Assembly: GCA_911728435.2 (NCBI GenBank)
Contig: OU452200.1
Coordinates: forward strand, 24,877,715-24,941,714
From: Apoderus coryli
Lineage: Eukaryota > Arthropoda > Insecta > Coleoptera > Attelabidae
Direction of reading: 5' to 3'
DNA: 64,000 nucleotides
Shown here piece after piece: positions 20,159 through 31,200 of this stretch. Within the stretch, counting starts at the first letter, position 1. Each line of letters opens with the position of its first letter. The notes under the pieces were generated by a model, which saw nothing but the letters and a program-made list of their open reading frames with translations, did not search any database and was not told the origin of the DNA. Both the position numbers and the translations under genes were made by a program.

Positions 20159-21446
20159 CTTGAGCCTGCAACAAAGGAGGCTTTTTTAATTCTTTTATGT
20201 GAGTTATTTGTGTTTTCTTATTTTTTATGTTCAATATTTTGACTTTGTTATATTCTAAAATTTCAGTTATCCTATAGGGACCTAAGAATTTGTTATTCTT
20301 TTTATTTCGTGATAATGGGTTCTTTTTATATACAGTTTGTCCTACTTTGAAGTCATTATTTTCATTGCCTTTCTTATTTATACGTTTTAAGACATTCTCT
20401 TTTTTTGTTTCAAGGTTTTCCTTTACTTGTCCATAGACATAACTTAATTTTTGATTATGATTTTCAACATAATTTGTGAAAAACTCTGGTGGGGTAAAAA
20501 TTTCAGGATTGCGTAAATTAGTATGACCAAATACTAACTCAAATGGAGTATACTTTGTTGAACTATGAATTGAGCTGTTATAACCAATAATTGCATAATT
20601 TATAAGATCAGTTTCTGCGGGATAAGTTTCTTTTAAAATTCTGAGATGTTCAATGAGAGTAGAGTGTAATCTTTCTATTAGTCCATTAGACTCGTGATGA
20701 GCTGCTGTTGTGAAATGTGATTTAATCTTATGTAAATTAAGCATTTCTTTTAAAACTTCGTTTTTAAATTCTTTTCCAGTATCTGAAACTATAGTTTGTG
20801 GAGTTCCAAAACTTGAGAAATATTTTATTAATGCATCACAAACGCTTATCGCACTTTTAGATTGGATTTGTATAGCTTGCGCAAATTTAGAGAAAGCATC
20901 TATAATAGTTAAGTATAATTTTGTGTCATAATAGAAAATATCCATATGAACTATCTCAAATGGTTTAGATGGGGTTTTTGTCAAATTTAAGGGTGTATAG
21001 GGTGGATGTCTTCCGTATTTAGTTTTTTGACATGTCTCGCATTCATTTATGAATTGTGTAACAGTTTGTTTCATTTTAAACCAAAAATAGTTTCGTTTTA
21101 AATATTGAACCGTTTCTTCTATACCACGATGGTTTGTTTTCCCTTCATGGTGGATTTTAATTAAAAGAATTTGTTCCTCAACATCTCTAATCGTGTTAAC
21201 TAGTTTTGTGCATTGAATTAATTTTGGATTTTTTCGACTAAAGTGTTCTGAATAAATATTGGAGAATGGAACGATAAATTTATCAGTTTGAAAATATATA
21301 TAGTAGGTATTATTCGGATTCAAGTATTCTTTCATGAATTTCAAGATTAAATCTCCATTATCTTCTTTGTTTGACTGTAATGATTTTCTGAGATTCGTAA
21401 TTATCGATATTAACTGAGAGTTTATTAACATTTTGTTTTGAAACAT
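20124..21446 (-). pseudogene. pol: Gypsy element 1 integrase segment of pol
   Basis: A 440-codon frame on the minus strand. It has the zinc-binding HHCC module (HHEGKTNHRG, then CETC), the catalytic core with D (IVHMDIFYYD), D (IVSDTGKEF) and E (NGLIERLHS), and a C-terminal domain with FKVGQTVYKKNP and FLGPYRITEIL. It is intact within itself but lies in a different frame from the RT-RNase H segment, which it overlaps at 21358-21446. Integrase inserts the cDNA into host DNA. Confidence 0.9.
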
Positions 21447-23199
21447 GAATTTGATTTAATTTGTTATTGATTATGTCATCTAGAATTGAAATACCATCAT
21501 TCTCAGTTTCTTTTGATAAGGAATGTGGGGTTTGATCTGAAGGTTCATTATGTATATTTTGTATTCCACGTGGGGGTGTGATTAATATATCGGATAAGAT
21601 ATTTATTTTTGATTTCGCTTTGGTTATGGGTTGTTTACTTGTAGACGGGAAACCTAAAAATGGTAGTAAGTCGTGCTCATCGTCAGTTTTAATTAATTGA
21701 GGATTTTCTATAAGCTGGTTTAAATAATCTAAGTCGTCTTTGTGTGTCTGGTCTGGATTATTGTACAGTGAGTCTGTATCTTTCATCATATTAATTTCGA
21801 TTCTAGATAATGCATCCGCATTACTATTTAGTTTACCCTTTTTATATATAATTTTATAATCGTATTCTTCGAGTTTTAAACGCCAACGAACTAATTTTGA
21901 ATTTGGTTCTTTTAAATTAAACAGCCAAGTTAAAGGACGATGATCGGTTATAATTGTAAATTTGCGACCAAAAAGGTAAGGTCGAAAATGTTTACATGCC
22001 CACACGATGGCAAGTAATTCTTTCTCTATTGTGCTATATTTTTGTTCAGATTCGTTAAGAGTACGCGAAGCGTATGCTACCGGTTTATCTTGATTTAAAT
22101 TTCCTTGGGAAAGTACTGCTCCAATAGCAAAGTTTGAAGCGTCTGTCGCGAGTATAAATTCTTTACTGAAATCAGGATATTGTAGTATAGGATCATTACA
22201 TAAAATTTTCTTACAAGTATTAAAACTTTCCATAAATTTTTGATCATGTATTATTTTTGAACCCTTTTTGAGACATAAAGTTAATGGTTTTGTAATTTTC
22301 GCAAAGTCTTTGATAAAACGTCTGTAATAGCCTAAAATTCCGAGAAACGATTTTATATCTTTTTGTGATTTAGGTATAGGAAAATTTTGAATAGCCGAAA
22401 TTTTATCTGGATTAGGTTTAACGCCTTCAGGTGTAATTACATGTCCAAGATAAGCTACAGTTTTTTGTAAAAATTCAGATTTGTCTAATTGGATTTTAAA
22501 GTTAGAGCATCTTAGTCTGTCAAAAACATTTTTAAGTCGAGTGATGTGTTCTTGTAATGATGTACTGAAAATTATTATGTCATCTAAATATACTAAACAA
22601 ATTTCGTTGTTGAATCCACGTAAAACATTATCCATTACACGCTGGAATGTGCTCGGAGCATTTTTCAATCCAAATGGCATTCGAATAAATTCATAATGTC
22701 CATTTAAAGTCGAGAATGCGGTTTTTGGTATATCATTTTTGTCAATTTCAATTTGATGGAATCCAGATGCTAGGTCCAAGGTTGTGAAATAATTTGCTTT
22801 ACCTAATTTGTCTAGAATGTCTGTAATATTAGGAAGTGGATACTTGTCGTCAATTGTCTTTTCGTTCAGTTTTCTATAATCAATAACTATACGCCATTTT
22901 TTCTTACCGGATGAATCTACCTTCTTTGGAACGATCCAAATAGGACTACTCCATGGAGAAGTTGAAGGTTGTATAATTTGTTGTTCAAGCATTTTATTCA
23001 TTTGAGTTTTAACTTCTTGCTTGTGTACCTCAGGAAATCTATATGATTTTGTAAATATTGGCTTATCGTCCGTCAAATTGATTTTATGTGTTATTTTATT
23101 TGAAAAAGTCAGTGGTAGTTGTTCACAATAAAAAAATATCCCTGTAGTCATAGCAAAGTTTACGTATTGCATCACTTTCTTCTTTATTGCAGTGGTCAA
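21358..23199 (-). pseudogene. pol: Gypsy element 1 reverse transcriptase and RNase H segment of pol
   Basis: A 613-codon frame. It contains the RT entry motif [12 protein letters not shown], motif A FTTLDLASGFHQIEI, motif [16 protein letters not shown] and the catalytic VYLDDIIIF. RNase H follows, with [34 protein letters not shown] and ITDHRPLTWLFN. The C-terminal 120 residues are a linker to integrase. All catalytic acidic residues are present. The frame is entered from protease only through a frameshift at a run of Ts near 23130. Confidence 0.93.
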
Positions 23200-23950
23200 A
23201 TCTAAGATTTTTTAAGTTTTGTTTTAAAATGTTATCTTGATTTTGATTTATTTGAATGTCGTTCTCAAAATTTCCGATAAAATTTATTTCGTTTGGGTTT
23301 AAAATTTCAATATCAAATGGTTCAGTTATTGCTATACTTTGAGTTTCTTCATTTGGGTTTAATATTGTGGTGTACGCGAAGTAGTTTTCAATATTTACAA
23401 CTGCTTTGGGTATTTCTAAATCTTTATCAAGTTTCACATATTCAAATAGGCCTAAACCTTTCTCATAACAAACTGGAATTTTTATTACTTTTTGACATCT
23501 ACCTGGTACGATAAGACTATGATGACATTTGTAAATATTTTTTATAGGCTTGATAATTTCATCTGTAAAAATCATAGGTACTTGAGTAATTGGAGAAATA
23601 AGTAATTTTTCAGAAATATTAACAGATGCCTTTAATTGCTTTAAAAGATCCATGCCTATAAGTCCATCATAATTTTCACTAAATTTGTAAATGTAAAAAG
23701 GATGAGATTCATTTACACAAAATATTTTAAAAATAGGCATAATAGCAACTTCATTATGATAAGTGATATTATGAGAGGTTTGTATAGTAAAGTCTTTATT
23801 TATAATTAAATCTTTATAATATTTATATGCCAAGTTAGGATTTATCAAACTTCTGGAACTGCCTGTATCTATAAGGAATTTTGCTTTTATTTCGGAAATA
23901 TAAATGTATGGTAAATTACTTTGTAAATGGTTTAAAGATATTATGTTACA
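23123..23950 (-). pseudogene. pol: Gypsy element 1 protease segment of pol
   Basis: The minus-strand frame opens just past the gag stop in the -1 frame and includes KAKFLIDTGSSRSLINPN, the aspartic protease active site DTGS, then YDGLIGMDLLKQLKA. It runs on to RKLCYDYRDIF and then meets a stop. An extra T in a homopolymer near 23130 puts RT in another frame. The gag-to-pol -1 shift is normal for the family. The second shift is a lesion or a homopolymer sequencing error. Confidence 0.85.
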
Positions 23951-25275
23951 CTGTTGTCCGTTTGAGGATTCTGAAAATTTGTATCAGTTTCTTGGATTTC
24001 ATTTTCTACCAGTTCTTTATCACTAGAATTACTCTCAGATGACACGTGTAAAAATGTATTATCATCATAATAATGTTCTTGTTGAGTATAATTATTAGAA
24101 TACATATAATTATCTTGTTCAGCGATGTTATACTGAAAATTGTAGTCAGGATCGGCATAAGGATCAATTTCAATATTATGAAGTTCTTGCGATACAAAAT
24201 TACGAGGTCCTGTACTTTGGAAATAATTAGGCAATCTATAGTGATTTTGATTTGGAAGAGCAGTATTTCTTGTTGAAATAGACATTGGCTCAGGTTTGTT
24301 CATAGGAGTTTTACCAGTTGATTGAAAGACATTACGGGGTTGTTCGAAAACTTGTTGGTTTGTGAAAAATTTTTGGGGTGGAAGATTTTGCCTTGGTTGA
24401 ATATTTATTGGTTGAGATGGAAAAGGTTTTTGGAAATTTTGTGAAACATTTTGATTAAAAACAGGAGGATTCTGTTGCCGAAATTGTGTTGGCATTGGGG
24501 TTTGGAAATAAGTTGTCGGTTGGCGAATATGTACCGGATTAGGTGCAACCTGTCTCATTGGAATTTGTTTCACTGATTGAAAATGTTGTCTCTGGTAGTT
24601 TAAGAAATTTTCTTCTTCTAAAACATATGAAATCGCAAGTTCTAGGGTATCGGGTTTTCTTAATCTAACCATATCTTGTATTCTTCCTGATAGTCCTCGA
24701 ATGAATGTTTTTAATGCCAGTTCATCATAATTTTTAATTTGGAACATAACTTCATTTGGTTGTAAATTTAAAGATTTTATTTTAGAAGAAATTGAGCTTC
24801 GAGATTTTTGAATTCGTTGTCCAAAAGAAAAGAAAGATTCGTTTTTATATGGATGTAAAACTATTAGTTCCTGCACTAAACAGTCTAAATTTCGCTGGTC
24901 TCCAAAAGTCAAACGTAAAAGGTATTTTATATTTTCCCAATCTCGAATTTCGGGACGACTTCCTATTAACATTAATGCTCGACCTGATAATTTGCCTATG
25001 ACGGCCCTGATTAAGAAAGTATTAAAAGGATCAGATGGTCTTTCTGTAATTGTGTAAATATTTATAAAATATTCGCAATGTTCGAGGAATATTTCTAGGG
25101 TGTTTGCATCACCGTCAAAATTTGGGATAGCATCTAAATATAGCCTAACCAATGAACAATTAACTTTGTCAGCCATATTTTCAGAATTTATTCTAATGTT
25201 ATCAGTACTTAATTGTAAACTATCTAACTTATTAATTAAATCGTCCAGCTCGATTTTTGTAGCTGCCTGATACAA
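23941..25275 (-). CDS. gag: Gypsy element 1 Gag
   Basis: A 444-residue frame. The N-terminal 200 residues look like retrotransposon capsid (IPNFDGDANTLEIFLEHCEY, then RDWENIKYLLRLTFGDQRN). A Pro/Gln/Asn-rich region and an acidic Ser/Asp-rich tail follow. There is no CCHC zinc knuckle, which is common in errantivirus Gag. It overlaps the following protease frame by -1. The frame is intact, but it belongs to a defective element. Confidence 0.88.
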   Translation of the reverse strand: MYQAATKIELDDLINKLDSLQLSTDNIRINSENMADKVNCSLVRLYLDAIPNFDGDANTLEIFLEHCEYFINIYTITERPSDPFNTFLIRAVIGKLSGRALMLIGSRPEIRDWENIKYLLRLTFGDQRNLDCLVQELIVLHPYKNESFFSFGQRIQKSRSSISSKIKSLNLQPNEVMFQIKNYDELALKTFIRGLSGRIQDMVRLRKPDTLELAISYVLEEENFLNYQRQHFQSVKQIPMRQVAPNPVHIRQPTTYFQTPMPTQFRQQNPPVFNQNVSQNFQKPFPSQPINIQPRQNLPPQKFFTNQQVFEQPRNVFQSTGKTPMNKPEPMSISTRNTALPNQNHYRLPNYFQSTGPRNFVSQELHNIEIDPYADPDYNFQYNIAEQDNYMYSNNYTQQEHYYDDNTFLHVSSESNSSDKELVENEIQETDTNFQNPQTDNSVT

Positions 25276-25735
25276 TTAATAATCAAAATTTTACTAAACT
25301 AAACTTAAAAGAAAATAAGCTCGATATTAGAAACTTATTTAACTTTTCTAAAACTAAATGAGATTTCTGTTTTTTGGAATTTTTTTTTCTAATCTAACCT
25401 AACCTACGTTTTTTTGATCGTGTTGAGCGATCGCACTAAAAATTCATATGCCCTGAACTTTTAGGAGGAAAATCATATAATTTTTGCCACAAAATGAAAA
25501 CTAGGAAAAGAATAAAAAGGATTGGCTACCTTGAATTCCCTGTCGACGTCCTGGTCTTCTCGAAAAGAGATACAGCGAGTATAGCCGCCTGATTCGCTCT
25601 GGAATCACCGTAACAAACTATACTTTCTCTCTTTCCTGGGGTCTTCTTCTTCTTTCTTCTATGTTCTTACCGATGATAGCCCTCAAAGAGTTGACACTCA
25701 CGAAAAATACCGCTATGGACTTTTCTAGGACTAAA

Positions 25736-25754
25736 TCCTACAACGACTGCGCCA
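25736..25754 (-). promoter_or_regulatory. Gypsy element 1 primer-binding site, tRNA-Ser type
   Basis: On the minus strand TGGCGCAGTCG directly abuts the 5' LTR, sharing its last T. The same word follows the 5' LTR of the second Gypsy element (53817). Several insect Gypsy elements use tRNA-Ser in this way. Confidence 0.75.
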
Positions 25755-25977
25755 GTTAAGTTTCTTGAACAACCGAAGGTATTTTTAAAAAATAAAAATT
25801 TATTTTCAAAAAATTACAAAGAATGAAGTGATTGTGACAAAATTATAACTTATAATCCTAACAAAATTGGTATTTTACTTGTATTTATAAAATTTATGAA
25901 ATATGTTGAATTAACAAAAAGCTCTTATTCTAGGTATCTTATTTTATATTATTATATGTCGTATACAGGATGTAACA
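25754..25977 (-). repeat. Gypsy element 1 5' LTR
   Basis: Pairs with 18909-19128. It is followed by AGCG (25978-25981), the right target duplication. Confidence 0.93.
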
Positions 25978-25981
25978 AGCG

Positions 25982-26399
25982 AATACACCACTAAATTACA
26001 TTGTATTTAAAATTGTATCAGTTAGACATGTTTAGACAAAAGAGTATTTCTTTTAAATTTTCTTCGTATGAACTTAACATAATTAAAATTCAATATCATT
26101 TAATTAAAGCATTTTTTAAATATGCAAATTGTTTGTGATTCAACTTTGAAAATATTGAATATCAATGCAAATTATGGTGGGTCAACAAATTTATATGGAG
26201 ATATTCTCATATTCGAAGATCAATGCAACATTTACATAATATAGGGAATACAAATAGTTGATGGACTGGGGACTCTGGCTACCAATTGCAGCCTTTCCTA
26301 ATAACACCAATAACTATTCTAAAATGAAAAAAAAGAATTAAAATTTTGATAAATTTGATTCTAATATTCTAATATATTTTTCTAAAGCAGTTATTGCAA
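25982..26399. other. Intergenic, possibly LINE-derived
   Basis: AT-rich sequence that was continuous with 18904 before Gypsy element 1 inserted. It may be the upstream part of the same decayed LINE, but I cannot show it. No other feature seen. Confidence 0.3.
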
Positions 26400-26590
26400 A
26401 ACATACTTTCTGGCCATTTTTGAATGGGTTGTTCTCCTAAACCCGTTGTATTTAATTTTAATGATAACTCTGTCCAGAGTTTTTTAAAGTGTCCTTTCCA
26501 GTTGGACAATTTATTCGTGTCTTTGACAAATCTGGGTGAAGTTCCATAAAATTTACGGTTATGTCCATTCCACTCACTTGAGAAGCCATA
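26400..26590 (-). pseudogene. Myb/SANT-like DNA-binding fragment
   Basis: On the minus strand a frame contains NWKGHFKKLWTELSLKLNTT and GLGEQPIQKW. The W-x6-W spacing and the LN-x-x-G-x-x-P-I-x-x-W end resemble the Myb/SANT-like regulatory proteins common in insects and encoded beside Harbinger transposases. Only part of the domain is present. It could be a PIF/Harbinger second-gene relic or a host exon. Confidence 0.35.
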
Positions 26591-26999
26591 TTGTATAATT
26601 TAAGTACTTTTTAGCACATGGATACCTATTTCTTAAAAAAATAATGTTATAGCAAACACCATAACCTCACTTTGGCAATAAATGTATCTGTTTGCTCTAA
26701 TTTAACTCGACAGTCAAAATATATCAGACGATATATGATCATAGTCACGATCATCGTCACGATCGATGCGAGGAAAGTTATCACGAATGAGAAATAATTT
26801 TATAAATTTCTTGTGGCTAGCCTCATTATGAAAGTCACACCAGTAACTGGAGATAGAGATTATCAAATTAGCATTCGCGGATATTTTCAAGTATATCTTC
26901 AACCTTCAATACGAACGGCGCCATTGGAATTGGTATTGTCTTACTCTACTTGAAACCGCCATACGTTACACGTTACACTTTCACCAAAGTGACTTTTTT

Positions 27000-27175
27000 A
27001 GTAAATTTTTGCGAAATATTTTACTCAATATACTAGAGCACGCCGGATTCTTTGAAACCATAATTTGGACTGACGAGGATGAGGCAACGTTTTATCAACA
27101 GGAACTTTACAACAAACATAATCGACATTTTTGGACTTCTGAAAAGCATAATATGGTTCGAAGTTGAAAATGAAG
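27000..27175 (+). pseudogene. Tc1/mariner-type transposase fragment
   Basis: The plus-strand frame holds ETIIWTDEDEATFY and YNKHNRHFWTSEKHNMVRS. WTDEATF marks the first catalytic Asp, and N-x-H-x-W follows about 20 residues later in this family. Two extra residues and later stops show decay. The fragment at 36396 covers the next part of the same type of protein. Confidence 0.5.
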
Positions 27176-27559
27176 TAGGTAGAAACATTTTCGAATAAAT
27201 GTATTTTGTTTGGTAATACAATAAAACCTACGCGATAACATCAAGAGAAATTTATTTAGATCAAAGGTGGAATGGTAGCGTAAACATAATCATTTGGTTG
27301 CAGTAAACATCGTGAAATAGTTGCACGTTGGGATAACCAATTGCGAAAAATTATGCGAAGAAACTTTGTCCGGTAATACACAAACCAATAACGAATATAC
27401 CAACCTGTAATAATTTTAGGTGGGTGATATGGTAGATATACAACCAAACCCAACGCTATCTGTTTTCTATCAACATTGCTTCTTGCGTAAATTTTGGGAC
27501 ACCATTTATATCCTTTTGTCTATATTCGAGTTTTTCTCTTACTAATTTAACGGTTATTG

Positions 27560-27935
27560 TATTGGCGACACTGCAGTCATGTGAAATTTATTGTGTCCCA
27601 AGTAATTTTGAGCGAATTTCTAGTTTGACTCAGAATTTACTAGTCAAACATATGGTGGAACCTAGCAAATGTGCTGGGTTAATCGTTCCTGAAATTGTGC
27701 AATCTTGCAATCGTCAACCATGTCTGGTTGGGTTCATAGCAATTCGAACTAAAGTAAATATCAAAATGTGATAGAATTTTGCAATGAAAATAAATTTACC
27801 AGTGAAATGCTCTACTAAATGCGGTTCAGGTTACGAAACACGCAACGCCATCTGTAAATACCCTACAACAACTGGCGATGAGCATTACTATACTTATGCC
27901 GGTCCTGTATCACAATTTCTGCTGAATTAATTTGA
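27560..27935 (+). pseudogene. Thrombospondin type-1 repeat remnants (ADAMTS/papilin-like)
   Basis: The first frame reads VEPSKCAGLIVPEIVQSCNR followed by QPC, the C-terminal half of a TSP1 repeat. After a frameshift near 27780 the next starts with KCSTKCGSGYETRNAICKYP, the CxxxCGxGxxTR core of another repeat. The expected Trp residues are lost and the frames are short. I infer a decayed fragment or retrocopy of an ADAMTS-like extracellular protein. It is antisense to, and just downstream of, the esterase gene. Confidence 0.5.
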
Positions 27936-28002
27936 TCTGGAAATAATGTATATTTTTAGAATGATGCTTGATTAAGTAGATGCATGTATGCAATATAATT
28001 AT

Positions 28003-28008
28003 TTTATT
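28003..28008 (-). terminator. Polyadenylation signal of the esterase gene
   Basis: Minus-strand AATAAA lies about 45 bases after the esterase stop codon (28053-28055). Confidence 0.55.
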
Positions 28009-28052
28009 CTAATTCAATAATCAAATTGACAAATTTTAAAACATCTGTGGTA

Positions 28053-28245
28053 CTATGTGTATGGTTTTACACTGTAGTTCGCAAAAATTTTCTCCCAAAG
28101 TAAAAAACTACCATTTCTTGGGTAGCCACTAACAGCAGTCAGGTTATAATCTAATTTAAAATATTGAAAAGAATCTTCTTGCGGACTCAACACTGGCCAT
28201 TTCACATTTTGTAGAAGATCATCTTCGTCGTCTGGCGTAGGATTC
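28053..28245 (-). CDS. Esterase exon 10 (C-terminus)
   Basis: [20 protein letters not shown], then [20 protein letters not shown] and a stop at 28055-28053. Acceptor TTTTCAG. It restores the NPTP motif after NFVKTL of exon 9, 3.4 kb away. Confidence 0.88.
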
Positions 28246-31200
28246 CTGAAAATTATTATAGGTAGTACTTACCTATGCTAAATAATGCATTTAATGTGAT
28301 TAATTGTCAAGTACAGTACCTCCTTAAGAATTATTGTTGCCTTCGAGGTATGGCTTTCCAATACAAATTTTGTGCTGTTTATGGAAATAAGTCAGTTTGT
28401 CAGCGGCCTTTATTTGTAGAGGGCCTGTTCTGTTTGGTCTTGTCGAATACTTACATGATGAGAGCAACGAGTTTTTGATAAATCAAACTTGGAAAAAGAG
28501 TTTACTAGTAGAATAGCTATAGACATTCTGTGACACTTGGATGGCATGTGTTACCATCCCGCGAAGAACTAGATGGTATGTGTTACTATTGCTCCGAAGA
28601 AATATATGGTGGGTGTTACCATTGCGTGAAGGAGTAATACACGGTGCACATAGGGTGTTATATACAGGGTGTTCCATATAAAATCGAAGACCTAGATGGC
28701 TTGTGTTACGATTGCGTCGAAGAAGTAGACGGTATATGTTACCATGGTGTATACAGCATATACAGGGTGTTAATGTTCAACATAAGATCCTATATACAGG
28801 ACGTCTCGTGCAGAACCAACGTGTTACATACAGAATGCCTCATAGCGTATGACGTCACACGCATATACGGGGTGTTAATAATAATAATGCCTTTATTTTT
28901 TGACAAAAAAAAAACAGAAAATGTATAATTCTATATCTTAATGTACCAAAAAATTGTCAAAAAAAGGGGGAAGTTCACACGGAGTGTGCTCTACCACTTA
29001 ACCCCATTGAAATTAATAATTAATCAAAATGTATATAAAACAAATGAAAAAAAGAAAAAAAAACAGTACAAGTAGGTATATATCCAACCCCGGTAGGAAA
29101 CATTAACAAAAACCAGATTACACTAATTGTAGATATTGTATACAGATCATATTTGGAGTACCAGAAAAAAATAAAAATAGTCCTCCAAGTGTTTTGCTAA
29201 CTGAGAAAGAAAGAAATATAAGAATAAGGTCAATTAACAAGAGATAGGTGAGGTTTGCTGTGACCAAATCCTCTGAAACATATGTTTTTTAAAAGTTGAG
29301 GGAGACAGTGTTTTAAAATCGCTAGGAATAGAATTAAGAAAGTTGCATATCGTGTATGAGAAGCTTCGTTGAAAAGTTGATGTTCTATGCACTGGAGGTG
29401 TTAGTAACGATCTGTTTCTTATATTAATATTGTGTACATCACTGCGATATGTTATTTTGTTGTAGAGATAAGGAGGAGATTGAAATTTTACGATTTTGTT
29501 ATATAAGCAAATAGTATTTAGATGAAACCTATTTCGCATATTAAGCCACTTCAAGTCAGGCAATTTGTGAGACACATGTTCATATTTTCGTATGCCATAT
29601 ATCAGTCGAATACACGAGTTTTGTATTCTTTGGATTTTATTTACAGTGTCCACATCTAGAGATGGATAATATACAGGGGAACAGTAGTTGAAATGAGATA
29701 GAACGAGAGTCTCACATAACATCTTCTTTGTAATGTTTAACATAAGATGCTAAATATATATAGAGCGTCACATGTAGAAGCAGGATGCTGTATACAGGGT
29801 GCAACATATAGATCCAAAGTGTTAGACATAGGGGCTGAAGTCAGGAGCAACATATTGGGCATATCACATAGGGTGTCACATATAGGGTATTACACCCTAT
29901 ACGCAGAGTGTTACATATATGGACTCTATGAAAACTGCCCCTTCCTCCCCTCTTTATATTCTAAGATCTCGTTGTATATTGGGTATATGCCGGAGTGGCA
30001 GCGCCCATTGTTGCTGAATTATAGATGAAAACGCTTTGAACGCTTCATCTGCATAAGAACATGTATGCTAATAGGCGCTATTGGTGTGACAGAGGACACA
30101 AGCATTGGCAAGGGTGTCATATGTATTATCAAAAAGAGGAAAATATATATACCTTATGGATGAGAGTTAAATATATATACCACAAAGCCTTATTCAGATA
30201 AAATTACAGTTTTATGGTTAAGCTACCTCAGATTGAAAATTGTAGAAATGAATTTATGGTTTAAATTTTATATTTATAATGACACATTATTATTATTATT
30301 ATATTGTGATCTAATATCTCTACACTTTCGGTGTTTTGATTTATTTATTGATATTATTATGGAGGCCGACGTTCATTACGAATTAACTTCTGATGATTTT
30401 TATATGTTACTGATGATGGGATGTGCATCCCGATACACGTTTAACTGACTGACATTCAATTATGTTCTGAATAAATTGGAATATTTTGTGGAGACAGACA
30501 CTGGTTTTTATTGTCGAAAAAAAAAAACTTAAATATTATTCATTTTACTGATAAGACTTCATAAGAAAGACAAGCCGCCACTGAAAGTAATGTAATAAAT
30601 TGGAAATCAAGACACCCGGCAGACCTACGCCGACTCTAAAGTCATTAGTGCAGACTCGGGTAACCGTTGATTGAAATATTTAAATTAAATATTTCAATCA
30701 ACGGTGTAAGGCAAAATAGGGGTTTTAATATAACTCACTATGAAAAAAATCCAGGTAAGAAATAATTTGTTGTGTTGGTACTTTTTATTATTTTCGACTG
30801 AAACTTCTATTTAGGGTAAAGTGGGTTACGACGATATATATTAAAAATCTGGTAAGAGGCATTGAAAGGCCTTCAAAAAGTGAGGAACATATTTCATCGA
30901 ATATAAAATTCAAATTTTTTGGTGTATACCATATTTTGTTTAAAATATCCAGAGTGCGGTTAACTCTGCGTATAAAAAAAGACATTGAGAATTATAATGA
31001 AAACGTTAAATATAATAGGGGTTGTGGGGAAATTTGTCTAAATAAGTTTAGCCTTCCTAGTTAAATGAGTTGCGAGCCGCCACTGATCTGTTGTAATAAT
31101 TATGTACACTGAAAGTTTTTATTAATGTTGGAATAATCTATCCACATTAAAAACATTAATTTAACGAAAGTGGCAGGCCTGCGTCCGACTAGGGCATAAA

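Larger units (their letters stand above)
18909..25977 (-). mobile_element. Errantivirus-like Gypsy element 1 (gag, pol, env), defective
   Basis: Reading leftwards on the minus strand: 5' LTR (25977-25754), tRNA-Ser-type primer site, gag, protease-RT-RNase H-integrase, an env-like region, a purine tract and the 3' LTR (19128-18909). AGCG flanks both ends. The LTRs are about 220 and 224 bp and differ mainly by a 4-base indel with a few substitutions, so the insertion is older than the BEL copy. At least three frameshifts and a deletion in env make it defective. Env-bearing insect Gypsy elements are classed as errantiviruses (Metaviridae). Confidence 0.92.

Noticed and set aside
30788..30985. 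65-codon minus-strand ORF in intron 9
   Set aside because: No motif, and it lies in intronic AT-rich sequence.
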